DNA of 64,000 bases from Marinobacter sp. (lineage in GTDB: Bacteria; Pseudomonadota; Gammaproteobacteria; Pseudomonadales; Oleiphilaceae), in NCBI GenBank assembly GCA_014359475.1, contig JACIZI010000002.1, positions 62,001 to 126,000 on the forward strand, written 5' to 3'. Below, piece by piece: positions 9,826 to 18,399 of this stretch. The notes beneath the pieces were generated by a model. The model was not told the origin of the DNA. It searched no databases and saw only the letters and a program-made list of their open reading frames with translations. Each line of letters opens with the position of its first letter. Positions within the stretch are counted from its first letter, which is position 1. Both the position numbers and the translations under genes were made by a program.

Positions 9826-10779
9826 ATGACAGTACGAGTCGGGGTCGTGATGGACCCTATCGAAGATATCCATTTCAAGAAAGATACCTCCCTGGCGATG
9901 CTGCATGCGGCGCAGCAACGGGGCTGGACGCTGGAGTACATGGAGTTGCCGGATCTGTATCTGGATGGCGGCACTGCCATGGCCCGCACCCGTGACCTGA
10001 CGGTGCACATGGATCCCGACGACTGGTATGCGTTCGGCGGCTCACAGGAAAGGGCGCTGGGGGATCTGGATGTGATCCTGATGCGCAAGGATCCGCCGGT
10101 AGACCGGGAGTTCCTGATGGCCACCTACATTCTGGAGTCCGCCGAGCAGCAGGGAGCGCTGGTGGTCAATCCGGCAGCGACTCTGCGGGATTGCAACGAG
10201 AAGCTGTTTGCCACCCAGTTCACCGATCTGACACCGCCGGTGCTGGTAACCCGTTCCGCTGCCCGTCTGCGCGCTTTCTATGCGGAACATGGGGATGTCA
10301 TCATGAAGCCTGTGGACGGCATGGGTGGACGCTCGATTTTCCGGGTAAAAGAGAACGATGCGAACCTGGGAGTCATTATCGAGACCCTGACCCGGGACGG
10401 CGCTCATCAGGCCATGGTGCAGAAATTTATTCCGGAGATCCGCGATGGCGACAAGCGCATTCTGCTGATTGAAGGTGAGCCGGTACCCTATGCGCTGGCA
10501 CGGATTCCGTCCCAGGGGGAAAACCGGGGCAACCTGGCGGCCGGTGGTCGTGGCGAGGGGCGTGAGCTGACTGCCCGGGACCGGGCCATCTGCGATCGGG
10601 TAGGGCCGGTGCTCAAAGAAAAGGGGTTGATGTTCGTGGGGATTGATGTGATCGGCGACTATCTGACCGAAATCAACGTGACCAGTCCCACTTGCGTGCG
10701 GGAGCTGGATACGGCGTTCGGGCTGGACATCAGTGGCCAGCTGATGGATGCCATTGAACGACGGCTGGAACGCCGGTAA
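9826..10779 (+). CDS. gshB: Glutathione synthetase
   Basis: An ATP-grasp enzyme that joins gamma-glutamylcysteine and glycine to form glutathione in the cytoplasm. Starting at the ATG at 9826 gives 317 residues, close to the 316 of E. coli GshB; upstream in-frame starts add unrelated sequence. The N-terminus has the family pattern VGVVMDPIEDI followed by KDTSLAML. Later segments include MKPVDGMGGRSIFR (ATP-grasp) and EINVTSPTCVRELD (metal and substrate binding). A weak AGAGG precedes the start. It heads a probable operon with tonB 44 bases downstream, the same neighbourhood as in Pseudomonas. Confidence 0.95.
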   Translation: MTVRVGVVMDPIEDIHFKKDTSLAMLHAAQQRGWTLEYMELPDLYLDGGTAMARTRDLTVHMDPDDWYAFGGSQERALGDLDVILMRKDPPVDREFLMATYILESAEQQGALVVNPAATLRDCNEKLFATQFTDLTPPVLVTRSAARLRAFYAEHGDVIMKPVDGMGGRSIFRVKENDANLGVIIETLTRDGAHQAMVQKFIPEIRDGDKRILLIEGEPVPYALARIPSQGENRGNLAAGGRGEGRELTARDRAICDRVGPVLKEKGLMFVGIDVIGDYLTEINVTSPTCVRELDTAFGLDISGQLMDAIERRLERR

Positions 10780-10823
10780 GCGGCGAGCCGGACGATGGGA
10801 TACGCGGGAGAATCGAGGCAGTA

Positions 10824-11690
10824 ATGGCAGCTCAGGTCAGCGACTTCGATCGTTTCTCGTTCACCCTGTTCATGGCACTGGCATTCCATGCCGTGCTGGT
10901 GCTGGGCATCACCTTCGCGCCGGAGGACCCGAAGTCTTCCTCCCGCACCATGGAGATTACCCTCTCCCAGTTTGAGGATGAGGCGGAGCCGCAAGACGCG
11001 GATTTCCTGGCCCAGACCAACCAGCAGGGCAGCGGCAGTCAGGAGGCGTCCCGGGAGATGACCACGCCTCAGCCGGCCGAGCTCCAGCAGCAGGAGATTC
11101 GCGAGATACAGCCCGAAGAGCGTTCTCAGACCCGGCCGGTGCCCCGCGAAGAACGAACCGTGGTGCAGACCCGCGCCGAAAGCCGGGAGGATCCGCTGCG
11201 GGAGCGGGCCGCCGAGCAGCCCCCGGAGCATGACCTGCCGGTGCGCGAGAAAAAGAGCCTGATGGAGCGCAGCCTGGAAATTGCCAGCCTGGAAGCCCGT
11301 TTCGAACAGCAGCGACAGGCTTATGCCAAGAAACCGAGGGTGATGCGCGTGACGGCCGCCTCGACCTTGCGCTCGTCGAGTGCCTGGTACGTGCAGAACT
11401 GGGTGTCCAGGGTGACCCGGGTGGGTAATATCAATTATCCGACCGAAGCGCGGCGGGCAGGCATCTACGGTACCCTTCGCCTGCTGGTGTCAATGCGCAA
11501 GGATGGTACTGTGAAGGAGGTTGTCGTTCTGGAGTCCTCCGGCAGCACGGTGCTGGACGATGCGGCCGTGCGCATCGTGCGCCTGGCGGCACCCTTTGCG
11601 CCATTTCCCGACGAACTCAGGGAGCAGGCCGATGAGCTTGAAATCATTCGCACCTGGTCTTTCCAGCAAAAGGGGCTGACCTCCGGATGA
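10824..11690 (+). CDS. TonB-family energy transducer, TonB3-like
   Basis: A 288-residue inner-membrane protein with one N-terminal transmembrane helix (about residues 12-32), a long charged Glu/Gln/Arg-rich periplasmic linker, and a C-terminal TonB domain (about 185-285) with YPTEARRAGIYGTLRLLVS and a V-V-V-L-E-S-S-G-S-T-V-L-D-D-A-A pattern. The linker lacks the long Pro-Glu/Pro-Lys repeats of classical TonB. No exbB or exbD lies nearby. The position between gshB and yqgE matches P. aeruginosa tonB3, which is needed for normal twitching motility. Its 3' end overlaps yqgE by 4 bases (ATGA). Confidence 0.88.
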   Translation: MAAQVSDFDRFSFTLFMALAFHAVLVLGITFAPEDPKSSSRTMEITLSQFEDEAEPQDADFLAQTNQQGSGSQEASREMTTPQPAELQQQEIREIQPEERSQTRPVPREERTVVQTRAESREDPLRERAAEQPPEHDLPVREKKSLMERSLEIASLEARFEQQRQAYAKKPRVMRVTAASTLRSSSAWYVQNWVSRVTRVGNINYPTEARRAGIYGTLRLLVSMRKDGTVKEVVVLESSGSTVLDDAAVRIVRLAAPFAPFPDELREQADELEIIRTWSFQQKGLTSG

Positions 11691-12253
11691 ATACTGATAC
11701 CGATACACCGGACAATCTCGGTCACCATTTTCTGGTGGCTTCCCCCTATCTGGAGGATCCCCGGTTCCATGGTGCCGTGGTGTATATCTGCGAGCATTCC
11801 GAGCAGGGTGCGCTGGGGCTGACCGTCAACCGTCCCCTGGATATTCATCTGGGTGAGATTCTGGAACAGCTGGACATGGAGGGGGGCGAACTGGATCTGC
11901 CCGTGTTCAGCGGTGGTCCGGTGCAGCCGGAGCGGGGGTTTGTGCTGCACAAGCCGGACAGCAACTGGCAGCAGACCGTGCTGACCAGCCCGACCCTGGC
12001 CCTGACCACTTCCCGTGACATCCTGATGGCGATCGGGGCCGATGAAGGCCCCGGGCAGTTCCTGGTGTGCCTTGGCTATGCCGGCTGGAACGCCGGTCAG
12101 CTTGAGGAAGAGCTGGCCGGCAACGCCTGGCTGACCTGCCCCGCAACACCGGAGTTATTGCTCGGAACCCCCTGGCAGAAACGCTACGAGGCAGTGCTGC
12201 GGCACATGGGCATTGATCTCAATCAGTTGAGTGAATCGGTGGGCCATGCCTGA
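11687..12253 (+). CDS. YqgE/AlgH family protein
   Basis: A 188-residue DUF179-family protein (YqgE in E. coli, AlgH in Pseudomonas). Typical features are the N-terminal HHFLVASPYLEDPRFHGAVVYICEH, the GALGLTVNRPL segment, the FSGGPVQPERGFVLH segment, and the GYAGWNAGQLEEEL motif near the C-terminus. The biochemical function is unsettled; in Pseudomonas the gene was linked to alginate regulation. It sits between tonB and ruvX with overlaps on both sides (4 and 8 bases), the conserved order of this operon. Confidence 0.93.
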   Translation: MNTDTDTPDNLGHHFLVASPYLEDPRFHGAVVYICEHSEQGALGLTVNRPLDIHLGEILEQLDMEGGELDLPVFSGGPVQPERGFVLHKPDSNWQQTVLTSPTLALTTSRDILMAIGADEGPGQFLVCLGYAGWNAGQLEEELAGNAWLTCPATPELLLGTPWQKRYEAVLRHMGIDLNQLSESVGHA

Positions 12254-12689
12254 GTCCGTCAGTGGCCGCTTGCTTGCCTTTGATTTCGGTACCCGCCGGA
12301 TTGGTGTGGCGGCGGGTCAGACCCTGACCGGCACCGGCGAACCGGTGGCCATGATAGCGGCCCGGGACGGGATCCCGGACTGGGATCAGTTGGGCCGACT
12401 GCTGCAGGAGTGGCAGCCGGAACGGGTGCTGGTGGGATTGCCACTGAATATGGATGGCTCGGAAAATGACATGTGTGCCCGGGCCCGTAAATTCGGCAAA
12501 CGGCTGCATGGCCGTTTCCACGTCGACGTTGCAATGGTGGATGAGCGCCTGACCTCCTACGAGGCCAAGGGCGATGTGATGGCCGCCGGCGGAAGCCGGG
12601 ATTTCGGCCGCCACGGGGTGGATGACCGGGCGGCGGTGCTGATCCTGGAAACCTGGTGCAACCAGCAGGCGGAACAGCCACGAGAGTGA
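12246..12689 (+). CDS. ruvX: Putative pre-16S rRNA nuclease (RuvX/YqgF)
   Basis: A 147-residue RNase H-fold protein of the YqgF family, implicated in 16S rRNA 5'-end maturation. The N-terminal LAFDFGTRRIGVAAG holds the first catalytic aspartate. VDERLTSYEA carries the central acidic residue and DDRAAVLILE the C-terminal aspartates. I chose the ATG at 12246 because it places the family motif at the expected distance; an in-frame GTG at 12231 would add five residues. It overlaps yqgE by 8 bases and is followed 7 bases later by pyrR. Confidence 0.93.
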   Translation: MPESVSGRLLAFDFGTRRIGVAAGQTLTGTGEPVAMIAARDGIPDWDQLGRLLQEWQPERVLVGLPLNMDGSENDMCARARKFGKRLHGRFHVDVAMVDERLTSYEAKGDVMAAGGSRDFGRHGVDDRAAVLILETWCNQQAEQPRE

Positions 12690-12696
12690 GGATACA

Positions 12697-13209
12697 ATGA
12701 CCGCATTACTGGATATGGACGAGTTGCTGGATACCCTGGAGCAGGGTGTACGCAACATGCTCGAGATTCGCGGTGTGGACAATCCGGCCATCATCGGCAT
12801 CCGCACCGGCGGTGTCTGGCTGGCGGACCTGCTGGGTAAGCGACTGGGAATGACGGAACCGCGGGGGGAGCTGGACATTTCCTTCTACCGGGACGATTTC
12901 AGCCGCATCGGGCTGAACCCCCGGGTGCGGCCATCCAGTCTGCCCTTCGAAACCGAGGGGCGGGACATCCTCCTGATTGATGATGTGATCATGAGTGGCC
13001 GCACCATACGCGCCGCCATGAACGAGATTTTCGATTACGGACGACCTGCGAGTATCATGCTGGCCACGCTGATTGATCTGGGTGCCCGCGAACTGCCGGT
13101 CCAGCCGGATGTGACCGGCAAGGCCCTGTCCCTGAAGGCGGATCAGCGGGTCAAGCTAAAGGGTCCGGATCCCCTGCATCTGGAGCTCCGGGAGGCCAGC
13201 CAGCCATGA
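12697..13209 (+). CDS. pyrR: Bifunctional pyrimidine operon regulator / uracil phosphoribosyltransferase PyrR
   Basis: A 170-residue type I phosphoribosyltransferase. The PRPP-binding loop [17 protein letters not shown] covers about residues 91-107. In Bacillus PyrR controls transcription attenuation and has weak uracil phosphoribosyltransferase activity; in Pseudomonas the homologue precedes pyrB. I saw no clear PyrR-type attenuator in the 7-base gap upstream, so its regulatory target is not evident. It overlaps pyrB by 4 bases. Confidence 0.92.
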   Translation: MTALLDMDELLDTLEQGVRNMLEIRGVDNPAIIGIRTGGVWLADLLGKRLGMTEPRGELDISFYRDDFSRIGLNPRVRPSSLPFETEGRDILLIDDVIMSGRTIRAAMNEIFDYGRPASIMLATLIDLGARELPVQPDVTGKALSLKADQRVKLKGPDPLHLELREASQP

Positions 13210-14216
13210 CCACGCCGCAACCTTCACCGGATTCCGTGCAGCTCACCGCTGACGGGCAGTTACGGCATTTTCTGACCCTGGACGGGCTGAGCCGCGAGCT
13301 GTTGACGGACATTCTGGATACCGCCGACTCTTTCATCGAGGTGGGGGAGCGCGCCATCAAGAAGGTGCCGTTGCTGCGTGGACGCACCGTGGTCAACCTG
13401 TTTTTCGAGTCCAGCACCCGTACTCGCAGTACCTTCGAGTTGGCCGCCAAACGCCTGTCGGCGGACGTGCTCAACCTGGACATCAGCACCTCTGCCACCT
13501 CCAAGGGTGAGTCCCTCTCGGATACGCTCTTGAATCTGGAAGCCATGGCCAGCGACATGTTTGTGGTGCGCCATGCCCAGAGTGGGGCTCCCCATTTCAT
13601 TGCCGCCAGTGTGACCCCGGGTGTCGCCATCATCAACGCCGGCGACGGTCGTCATGCCCATCCCACCCAGGCGATGCTGGATATGCTGACCATTCGTCAG
13701 CACAAGGGCCGCTTTGAGGGGCTGAAGGTGGCCATTGTCGGCGACATTCTGCATTCCCGGGTGGCGCGATCCCAGATTTGTGCCCTGAACACCCTGGGAG
13801 TGGAAGAGGTGCGGGTGATTGCACCGGGCACCCTGTTACCGTCGGACGCAGAGCACCTTGGCTGCACCGTGGAATACGATATGGAAAAAGGCATGCGTGA
13901 TCTGGACGTGGTCATCATGCTGCGCCTGCAGAAAGAGCGCATGCAGGGTGCCCTGTTACCCAGTGAGCAGGAATTTTACCGGCTGTACGGGCTTGACCGG
14001 AGCAAACTGGCACTGGCAAAACCGGATTGCATAGTGATGCACCCCGGACCCATCAACCGGGGTGTGGAGATAGAGTCAGCGGTCGCTGACGGGCCCCGGT
14101 CGGTGATTCTCAATCAGGTGACCAACGGCATTGCAGTGCGCATGGCGGTCATGTCCATGGCCATGGGCGGGCAGGTGACCGAGCGGGTCAGCAGGCTTGG
14201 GGAGGGGCAGCCATGA
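13206..14216 (+). CDS. pyrB: Aspartate carbamoyltransferase catalytic subunit
   Basis: Catalyses condensation of carbamoyl phosphate with aspartate to carbamoyl aspartate in de novo pyrimidine synthesis. The carbamoyl phosphate-binding [10 protein letters not shown] is at residues 69-78, HPTQAMLDM follows mid-protein, and [13 protein letters not shown] and MHPGPINRG occur late. The 336 residues include an N-terminal extension of about 15 residues, which in Pseudomonas PyrB binds regulatory nucleotides and PyrC'. It overlaps pyrR and pyrC' by 4 bases each. No pyrI is present, consistent with a class A dodecameric enzyme. Confidence 0.96.
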   Translation: MTTPQPSPDSVQLTADGQLRHFLTLDGLSRELLTDILDTADSFIEVGERAIKKVPLLRGRTVVNLFFESSTRTRSTFELAAKRLSADVLNLDISTSATSKGESLSDTLLNLEAMASDMFVVRHAQSGAPHFIAASVTPGVAIINAGDGRHAHPTQAMLDMLTIRQHKGRFEGLKVAIVGDILHSRVARSQICALNTLGVEEVRVIAPGTLLPSDAEHLGCTVEYDMEKGMRDLDVVIMLRLQKERMQGALLPSEQEFYRLYGLDRSKLALAKPDCIVMHPGPINRGVEIESAVADGPRSVILNQVTNGIAVRMAVMSMAMGGQVTERVSRLGEGQP

Positions 14217-15511
14217 GTGTGTCCTCGCAACCTTCCAGAGTGAAAATTGTCGGCGGTACCCTGTTGCTGCCCGATGGGCAGCTCCAGGCGGGCCCGCTGC
14301 TGATTGCAGATGGGCATATCAGTGCAGTGGGAGCCGCAGCAGAGGGCGCGGGCGATGCCACCGTCATCAACGCCGAAGGCTGCATTGTGTCACCCGGACT
14401 GGTGGATTTGTGGTGCAATCTGCGGGAGCCCGGGGATGGCCAGAAAGGCAATATCACTTCGGAAACCCGGGCGGCAGCCCATGGCGGCTTTACCACTGTC
14501 TGCGCGTCGCCGGAGACCTCTCCGGTCAATGACTCCGGTGCCGTGACCCATCTGATCCGGGATGTATCCGGCTCCCGCTCCCCGATCCGCGTATTGCCCA
14601 TAGGTGCGACGACCAAAGGTCTGGAAGGAGAGCTGCTCAGCGATATGGCCGGCCTCGTGCGGGCGGGATGTGTAGCTCTGGCAAACGGCAGGGGTGGTTT
14701 CCGGGATGCCCGGGTGCTGCACCGTGCCATGGCCTACGCCCGGACCTTCGGCATCACTTTGATGCTTCATCCGGAAAATCAGGCACTGGCCGCGGACGGT
14801 TACGCCCACGATGGCCGTATTACCACTCGTCTGGGTCTGCTGGGCATACCGGAAGTGGCGGAAACCACCGCCGTCATGGAGATGCTGTTGCTGGCGGAAG
14901 AAACCGGTGTGCGCCTGCACCTGGCACAGATTTCCTGCGGGCGCAGCGTGCAGATGATTGCCGAAGCACGGCAGCGCGGTGTGAATGTTACGGCGGATGT
15001 GGCCATGCACCAGCTGCTTCTGACAGAGGAGGCGCTTTCCGGCTTCGACAGCCGTTTTCATGTGCGCCCGCCGCTGCGTTCGGAAGCCGATCGCCAGGGG
15101 CTGCTGGAAGGCGTCCGTACCGGTGTGATCGGTGCCATAGTCAGTGCTCACCAGCCCCACGACACGGCCGCCAAGCAAGCTCCCCTCGCGGCTACCGAGC
15201 CCGGCCTGTCCAGTGTGGAGAGTGTGCTGTCAATGGGCCTGATGCTGGTGGAGCGCCAGGAGCTCAGCCTGTCGGTGTTGTTGCAGAGACTGACGGCGGG
15301 ACCGGCCGCCGTGCTGGGTCGCAAGGCCGCCCTGGAAGCCGGTGCCATTGCAGATATCTGCGTGTTCGCCCCGCAGGAGCGCTGGCTGGCGGACAGCGCC
15401 TCACTGGTGTCGGCGGGACACCATGTGCCCGTGGTCAACCATGCGCTGCACGGTGTGGTTCGCCTCACCATGGTCGGGGGCCGGACGGCCTGGCCTTCCG
15501 GGTATCCGTAG
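14213..15511 (+). CDS. PyrC', dihydroorotase-like pseudoenzyme
   Basis: A 432-residue amidohydrolase-fold protein related to dihydroorotase. The first zinc motif, normally H-x-H in DLHVHLREPG, reads [10 protein letters not shown] here: W67 and N69 replace both histidines, so catalysis is unlikely. Pseudomonas pyrC' is likewise inactive and is needed structurally to hold PyrB trimers in a dodecamer; tight coupling with pyrB (4-base overlap) supports the same role. The active dihydroorotase must be encoded elsewhere. It is the last gene of the gshB operon; 212 bases of non-coding DNA follow. Confidence 0.93.
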   Translation: MSVSSQPSRVKIVGGTLLLPDGQLQAGPLLIADGHISAVGAAAEGAGDATVINAEGCIVSPGLVDLWCNLREPGDGQKGNITSETRAAAHGGFTTVCASPETSPVNDSGAVTHLIRDVSGSRSPIRVLPIGATTKGLEGELLSDMAGLVRAGCVALANGRGGFRDARVLHRAMAYARTFGITLMLHPENQALAADGYAHDGRITTRLGLLGIPEVAETTAVMEMLLLAEETGVRLHLAQISCGRSVQMIAEARQRGVNVTADVAMHQLLLTEEALSGFDSRFHVRPPLRSEADRQGLLEGVRTGVIGAIVSAHQPHDTAAKQAPLAATEPGLSSVESVLSMGLMLVERQELSLSVLLQRLTAGPAAVLGRKAALEAGAIADICVFAPQERWLADSASLVSAGHHVPVVNHALHGVVRLTMVGGRTAWPSGYP

Positions 15512-15676
15512 CAGGCAGAGGCGGGATGGCGCGGAAAAGTGACAATCCGCTCACACTTTCCCTGTTTTTGCTGAAATGCCCTTTGATCAGAGTCGCACCT
15601 GCCAACGTATTATTGCGTTTCGCGGACTAACGTCAGGTTACAAATAGTGACGGCCGATACAGGCCCTGATAATCTC

Positions 15677-15710
15677 CAACAACAATACTTAACTCCACAA
15701 CAACAATACT
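15677..15710 (+). promoter_or_regulatory. Two AACAACAA motifs in the leader of the solute-binding protein gene
   Basis: The 13-base unit CAACAACAATACT occurs at 15677-15689 and again at 15698-15710, 21 bases apart, ending just before the Shine-Dalgarno CAGGAG (15711-15716) and the TTG start at 15724. Each copy contains AACAACAA, which fits the AANAANAA motif bound by Hfq/Crc in pseudomonad catabolite repression. Alternatively it is an unstructured CA-rich translation enhancer. The repeats are seen directly; the function is inferred. Confidence 0.45.
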
Positions 15711-15723
15711 CAGGAGTCTCAAA

Positions 15724-16746
15724 TTGAATCCAACATCGCTCGTCCGGCGTATCGCCTCCGTTGTCACCCTCTCCGCCACCGTTGCCCTGTCTCCTCTGGC
15801 TCAGGCGCAGGATAAGGAGTTTATCGAACGCAGCCTTTGTGTGTTTGATCCCATCGGCACCAATGGTCCTCTGTTTTCCATCACCAAATCCTTTCAGCCA
15901 GTTGCCCTCAAGGAGGGTATCAAGCTGAAGCTGCATGCCTATACCGATGAAAAAGTGGCCGCCGAGGACTTCAAGGCGGGCCAGTGTGATGCGGTCATGC
16001 TGACCGGCACCCGGGCCCGGGAATTCAACAAGTTTACCGGTTCTCTGGAGGCCATGGGCGCAGTGCCCGGCGAAGAGGAAATGCGTCTGCTGTATAACAC
16101 GCTCAGCCAGGAAAAGGCCCGTAAATACCTGATCGAAGGCGAATACGAAGTGGTCGGCGTGCTCCCGGGCGGTGCCGTTTATCTGCACAGCCGGGATCGT
16201 TCGGTGGATACCGTCGAAGAGCTCCAGGGTAAACGTATTGCCACCCTGGATTACGATGTTCCTTCCGTGCGGATGGTGCGCCATGTGGGTGCCTCCGTGG
16301 TGGGGGCCAACGCCGCCAACTTTGCCGGCAAATTCAACAACGGCAGTGTGGACCTGGCCTATGCGCCTGCAATCGCCTATCAGCCTCTGGAGCTCTACAA
16401 AGGCGTGGAGCCGAATGGCGGTGTGTTCAAATACGTGCTGGCCTACATGAACATACAGGTGGTTATCCACCGCGACCGTTTCTCGGAGAAAGCGGTGCAG
16501 GTGGTCAGGTCTGAGGCCATCAAACGCATTGACGAGGCCTACGAGATCATCGCAGAGGCAGAGGCAGGCATTCCCGATCACGTCTGGACGTATCCCCCGG
16601 AGGAGGATGTGCGGGACTATGACAAGATGCTCCGCGAGGTTCGCCTGTCGTTGCTGGAGGATGGCATCTACGACGAGCGGGCCCTCAACCTGATGAAGGC
16701 AATCCGTTGTCGGGTGGATGGCAGCCGGGCGGAGTGTGCCTCCTGA
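15724..16746 (+). CDS. Putative periplasmic solute-binding protein of a TRAP-like transporter
   Basis: A 340-residue exported protein. The start is a TTG at 15724 placed 7 bases after CAGGAG; it gives a clean signal peptide ending in LAQAQ (cleavage after AQA, about residue 28). The mature part begins with a conserved-looking Cys-Val-Phe-Asp-Pro-Ile-Gly-Thr-Asn-Gly segment and has periplasmic-binding-like alternation, but matches no classical DctP I know. I recall similar proteins annotated as putative solute-binding protein (DUF6091-like). The TatT-like lipoprotein and TRAP permease downstream support a transport role. The substrate is unknown. A 9-base-pair hairpin follows the stop. Confidence 0.72.
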   Translation: MNPTSLVRRIASVVTLSATVALSPLAQAQDKEFIERSLCVFDPIGTNGPLFSITKSFQPVALKEGIKLKLHAYTDEKVAAEDFKAGQCDAVMLTGTRAREFNKFTGSLEAMGAVPGEEEMRLLYNTLSQEKARKYLIEGEYEVVGVLPGGAVYLHSRDRSVDTVEELQGKRIATLDYDVPSVRMVRHVGASVVGANAANFAGKFNNGSVDLAYAPAIAYQPLELYKGVEPNGGVFKYVLAYMNIQVVIHRDRFSEKAVQVVRSEAIKRIDEAYEIIAEAEAGIPDHVWTYPPEEDVRDYDKMLREVRLSLLEDGIYDERALNLMKAIRCRVDGSRAECAS

Positions 16747-16765
16747 GGAGAGGTATTGGCTTGAG

Positions 16766-16790
16766 GCCCGCCGGCGAACCACCGGCGGGC
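16766..16790. terminator. Hairpin between the solute-binding protein gene and the HU gene
   Basis: GCCCGCCGG (16766-16774) pairs perfectly with CCGGCGGGC (16782-16790) over a 7-base loop. It lies between two convergent stop codons, so it could end transcripts from both sides. No T-run follows on either strand, so intrinsic termination would be weak. Confidence 0.55.
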
Positions 16791-16799
16791 GGAGGCAGT

Positions 16800-17072
16800 T
16801 CAGCGCACTGCATCCTTCAGTGCTTTGCCGGGCTTGAAGCCTACCGTCCTGCTTGCCGGGATCCTGATGGGGGTACCGGTCCGGGGATTGCGCCCATTGC
16901 GGGCTTCGCGCTTGCGGATGTTGAAGGTGCCAAAGCCGATGAGGGTAACATCCTGGCTTTTGGCGACAGACGCGGACACCTGGTCGGTGAAGGCGGTGAT
17001 AACTTCGCTGGCCTTTTCCCGGCTAAGTCCGGTCTGGTCAGCGATGGCGGCGGCAAGTTCTGGTTTACGCAT
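16800..17072 (-). CDS. HU-family DNA-binding protein
   Basis: A 90-residue nucleoid protein with the full HU/IHF fold. It starts MRKPELAAAIADQTGLS, has the GFGTFNIRKREARNGRNPRTG DNA-binding arm hinge (about residues 47-66) and the P-A-S-R-T-V-G-F-K-P-G-K-A-L-K end. The conserved DNA-intercalating proline is in the RNPRTGTPI segment. A good AGGAG lies 7 bases before the ATG. It is transcribed against its neighbours and interrupts the transporter genes. It resembles HU more than IHF, but I cannot say whether it is the main chromosomal HU. Confidence 0.92.
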   Translation of the reverse strand: MRKPELAAAIADQTGLSREKASEVITAFTDQVSASVAKSQDVTLIGFGTFNIRKREARNGRNPRTGTPIRIPASRTVGFKPGKALKDAVR

Positions 17073-17129
17073 GGGCGGCTCCTTGTTTTCGGTATGAATC
17101 GTACTCCGGACTGGTGCCGGATCAGTGAA

Positions 17130-17158
17130 GGTATAGTGCGCCCGTTGTAGCTGCGCAA
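17130..17158 (-). promoter_or_regulatory. Candidate sigma-70 promoter of the HU gene
   Basis: On the minus strand TTGCGC (17158-17153) and TATACC (17135-17130) are separated by exactly 17 bases, about 60 bases upstream of the HU start codon. The hexamers match consensus at 3 of 6 and 4 of 6 positions. Confidence 0.4.
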
Positions 17159-17310
17159 GCCGGTGGGCCCGGAGCGTCGCGGGGGTCGGTCACCTCCGCG
17201 AGGCGGAAACCCGGGGATAAACCGGGCCAGAGAGCAACAAGAACAAACGATGTGAATAGCCGGGCCCCGGGGTTCCGGGCATTATAAAAACAACACAGAA
17301 GGTAGATCCT

Positions 17311-18375
17311 ATGACACATATCCAGAGTCTCGCAGCGAGCTGGCTCAACACAGTAGCCAGGTTCCGTGGAGTGGCGGCAGTGCTGGCGGCAAGCGTGCTG
17401 TTCAGTGGCTGTGGCGCCATCAACCATAGCATCTATGCCACCACCGGCGGGGTGCTCAAGAGTTATTCGAAGCAGCATGCGGTGCCCTATCTGATGGGCA
17501 CCGATGACCTGGCCATGGGCTGTGCCATGGCTGAATCGCTGTCGCCCCTGCTGCTGTCGTTTGGTCGGGTGACCGATGACCCCGACCAGCTGGCCGTGGC
17601 GCTTTACCTCTCTGCCGGCAGCTGTGCCGATGCCCAGGCCCGCGAGTACGGCCTGGAAGCGGCGGCGGCCATGCGTAACATGAACGCCGAAGCCGCCCAG
17701 GATGCCATGATCCGTGAAAAGCGGGCCTACAGGTTGGCCGCTGAGCGTTACTTCAAGGGCTGGCAGCGTCTGAATACCTACTATGACCATATCGGTGAGG
17801 GTGAGTGCCCGGATCTGGACGATGACGTGGACGGCTTTATCTACTTTGCCGGCCTGCTATCCGGTTTGCAGGCTCTGAACGCTGAAATTCAGTCCACGTC
17901 TTCTATCGGTGTGCCCAAGAACGTCGGTGCCATTGCTTCCCGTGCCAGCGATTGCCTGGACAACGAGAAATGGTGGGGTGCTCCCGTGGCACTGAAGGCC
18001 ACCGTGTGGGCGATGATTCCCGGTGCCGAACCGGAAGGCGAGGATGCCTTCGCGCGACTGCGGGCGTCTGACCGCCTGGCAGAAGAGTCCGGGGTACGCC
18101 TGGCTCACGTATTTCATGCCATTGCCGCCCAGAACAAGGGAAGAACGCAGTTGCTGAAGGACCTCATCCGTAACCATGCCGAAACAATCAAAGAGAAGCC
18201 AGCCAGTGGCGACTGGGCATTTGTTGATGCGATGGCGACCGAAATCATGGTTTCCATGTCCGATATGCTTTGGGTAGAGAATACCGGGCACAGAACGCCC
18301 ATGGGTCAGTTCGGTACCTTCTGGGATGACCCGGAAGACGAAGTTGAAACCATGGACCTGGACAGCATCCTGTAA
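17311..18375 (+). CDS. TatT-like TRAP transporter-associated lipoprotein
   Basis: A 354-residue predicted lipoprotein. The signal peptide ends at F-S-G-C with the acylated cysteine at residue 34. The mature protein is largely alpha-helical and alanine-rich, resembling the TatT family (TRAP-associated T-component, TPR-like), typified by Treponema Tp0956, which trimerises and pairs with a binding protein. The resemblance is from memory of sequences such as the C-G-A-I-N-H-S-I-Y-A-T-T-G-G segment after the cysteine. It precedes the permease gene by 24 bases, so the two are probably co-transcribed. GAAGG precedes the ATG. Confidence 0.72.
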   Translation: MTHIQSLAASWLNTVARFRGVAAVLAASVLFSGCGAINHSIYATTGGVLKSYSKQHAVPYLMGTDDLAMGCAMAESLSPLLLSFGRVTDDPDQLAVALYLSAGSCADAQAREYGLEAAAAMRNMNAEAAQDAMIREKRAYRLAAERYFKGWQRLNTYYDHIGEGECPDLDDDVDGFIYFAGLLSGLQALNAEIQSTSSIGVPKNVGAIASRASDCLDNEKWWGAPVALKATVWAMIPGAEPEGEDAFARLRASDRLAEESGVRLAHVFHAIAAQNKGRTQLLKDLIRNHAETIKEKPASGDWAFVDAMATEIMVSMSDMLWVENTGHRTPMGQFGTFWDDPEDEVETMDLDSIL

Positions 18376-18399
18376 CCAACCCATCCCAGAGTAGCTCTT

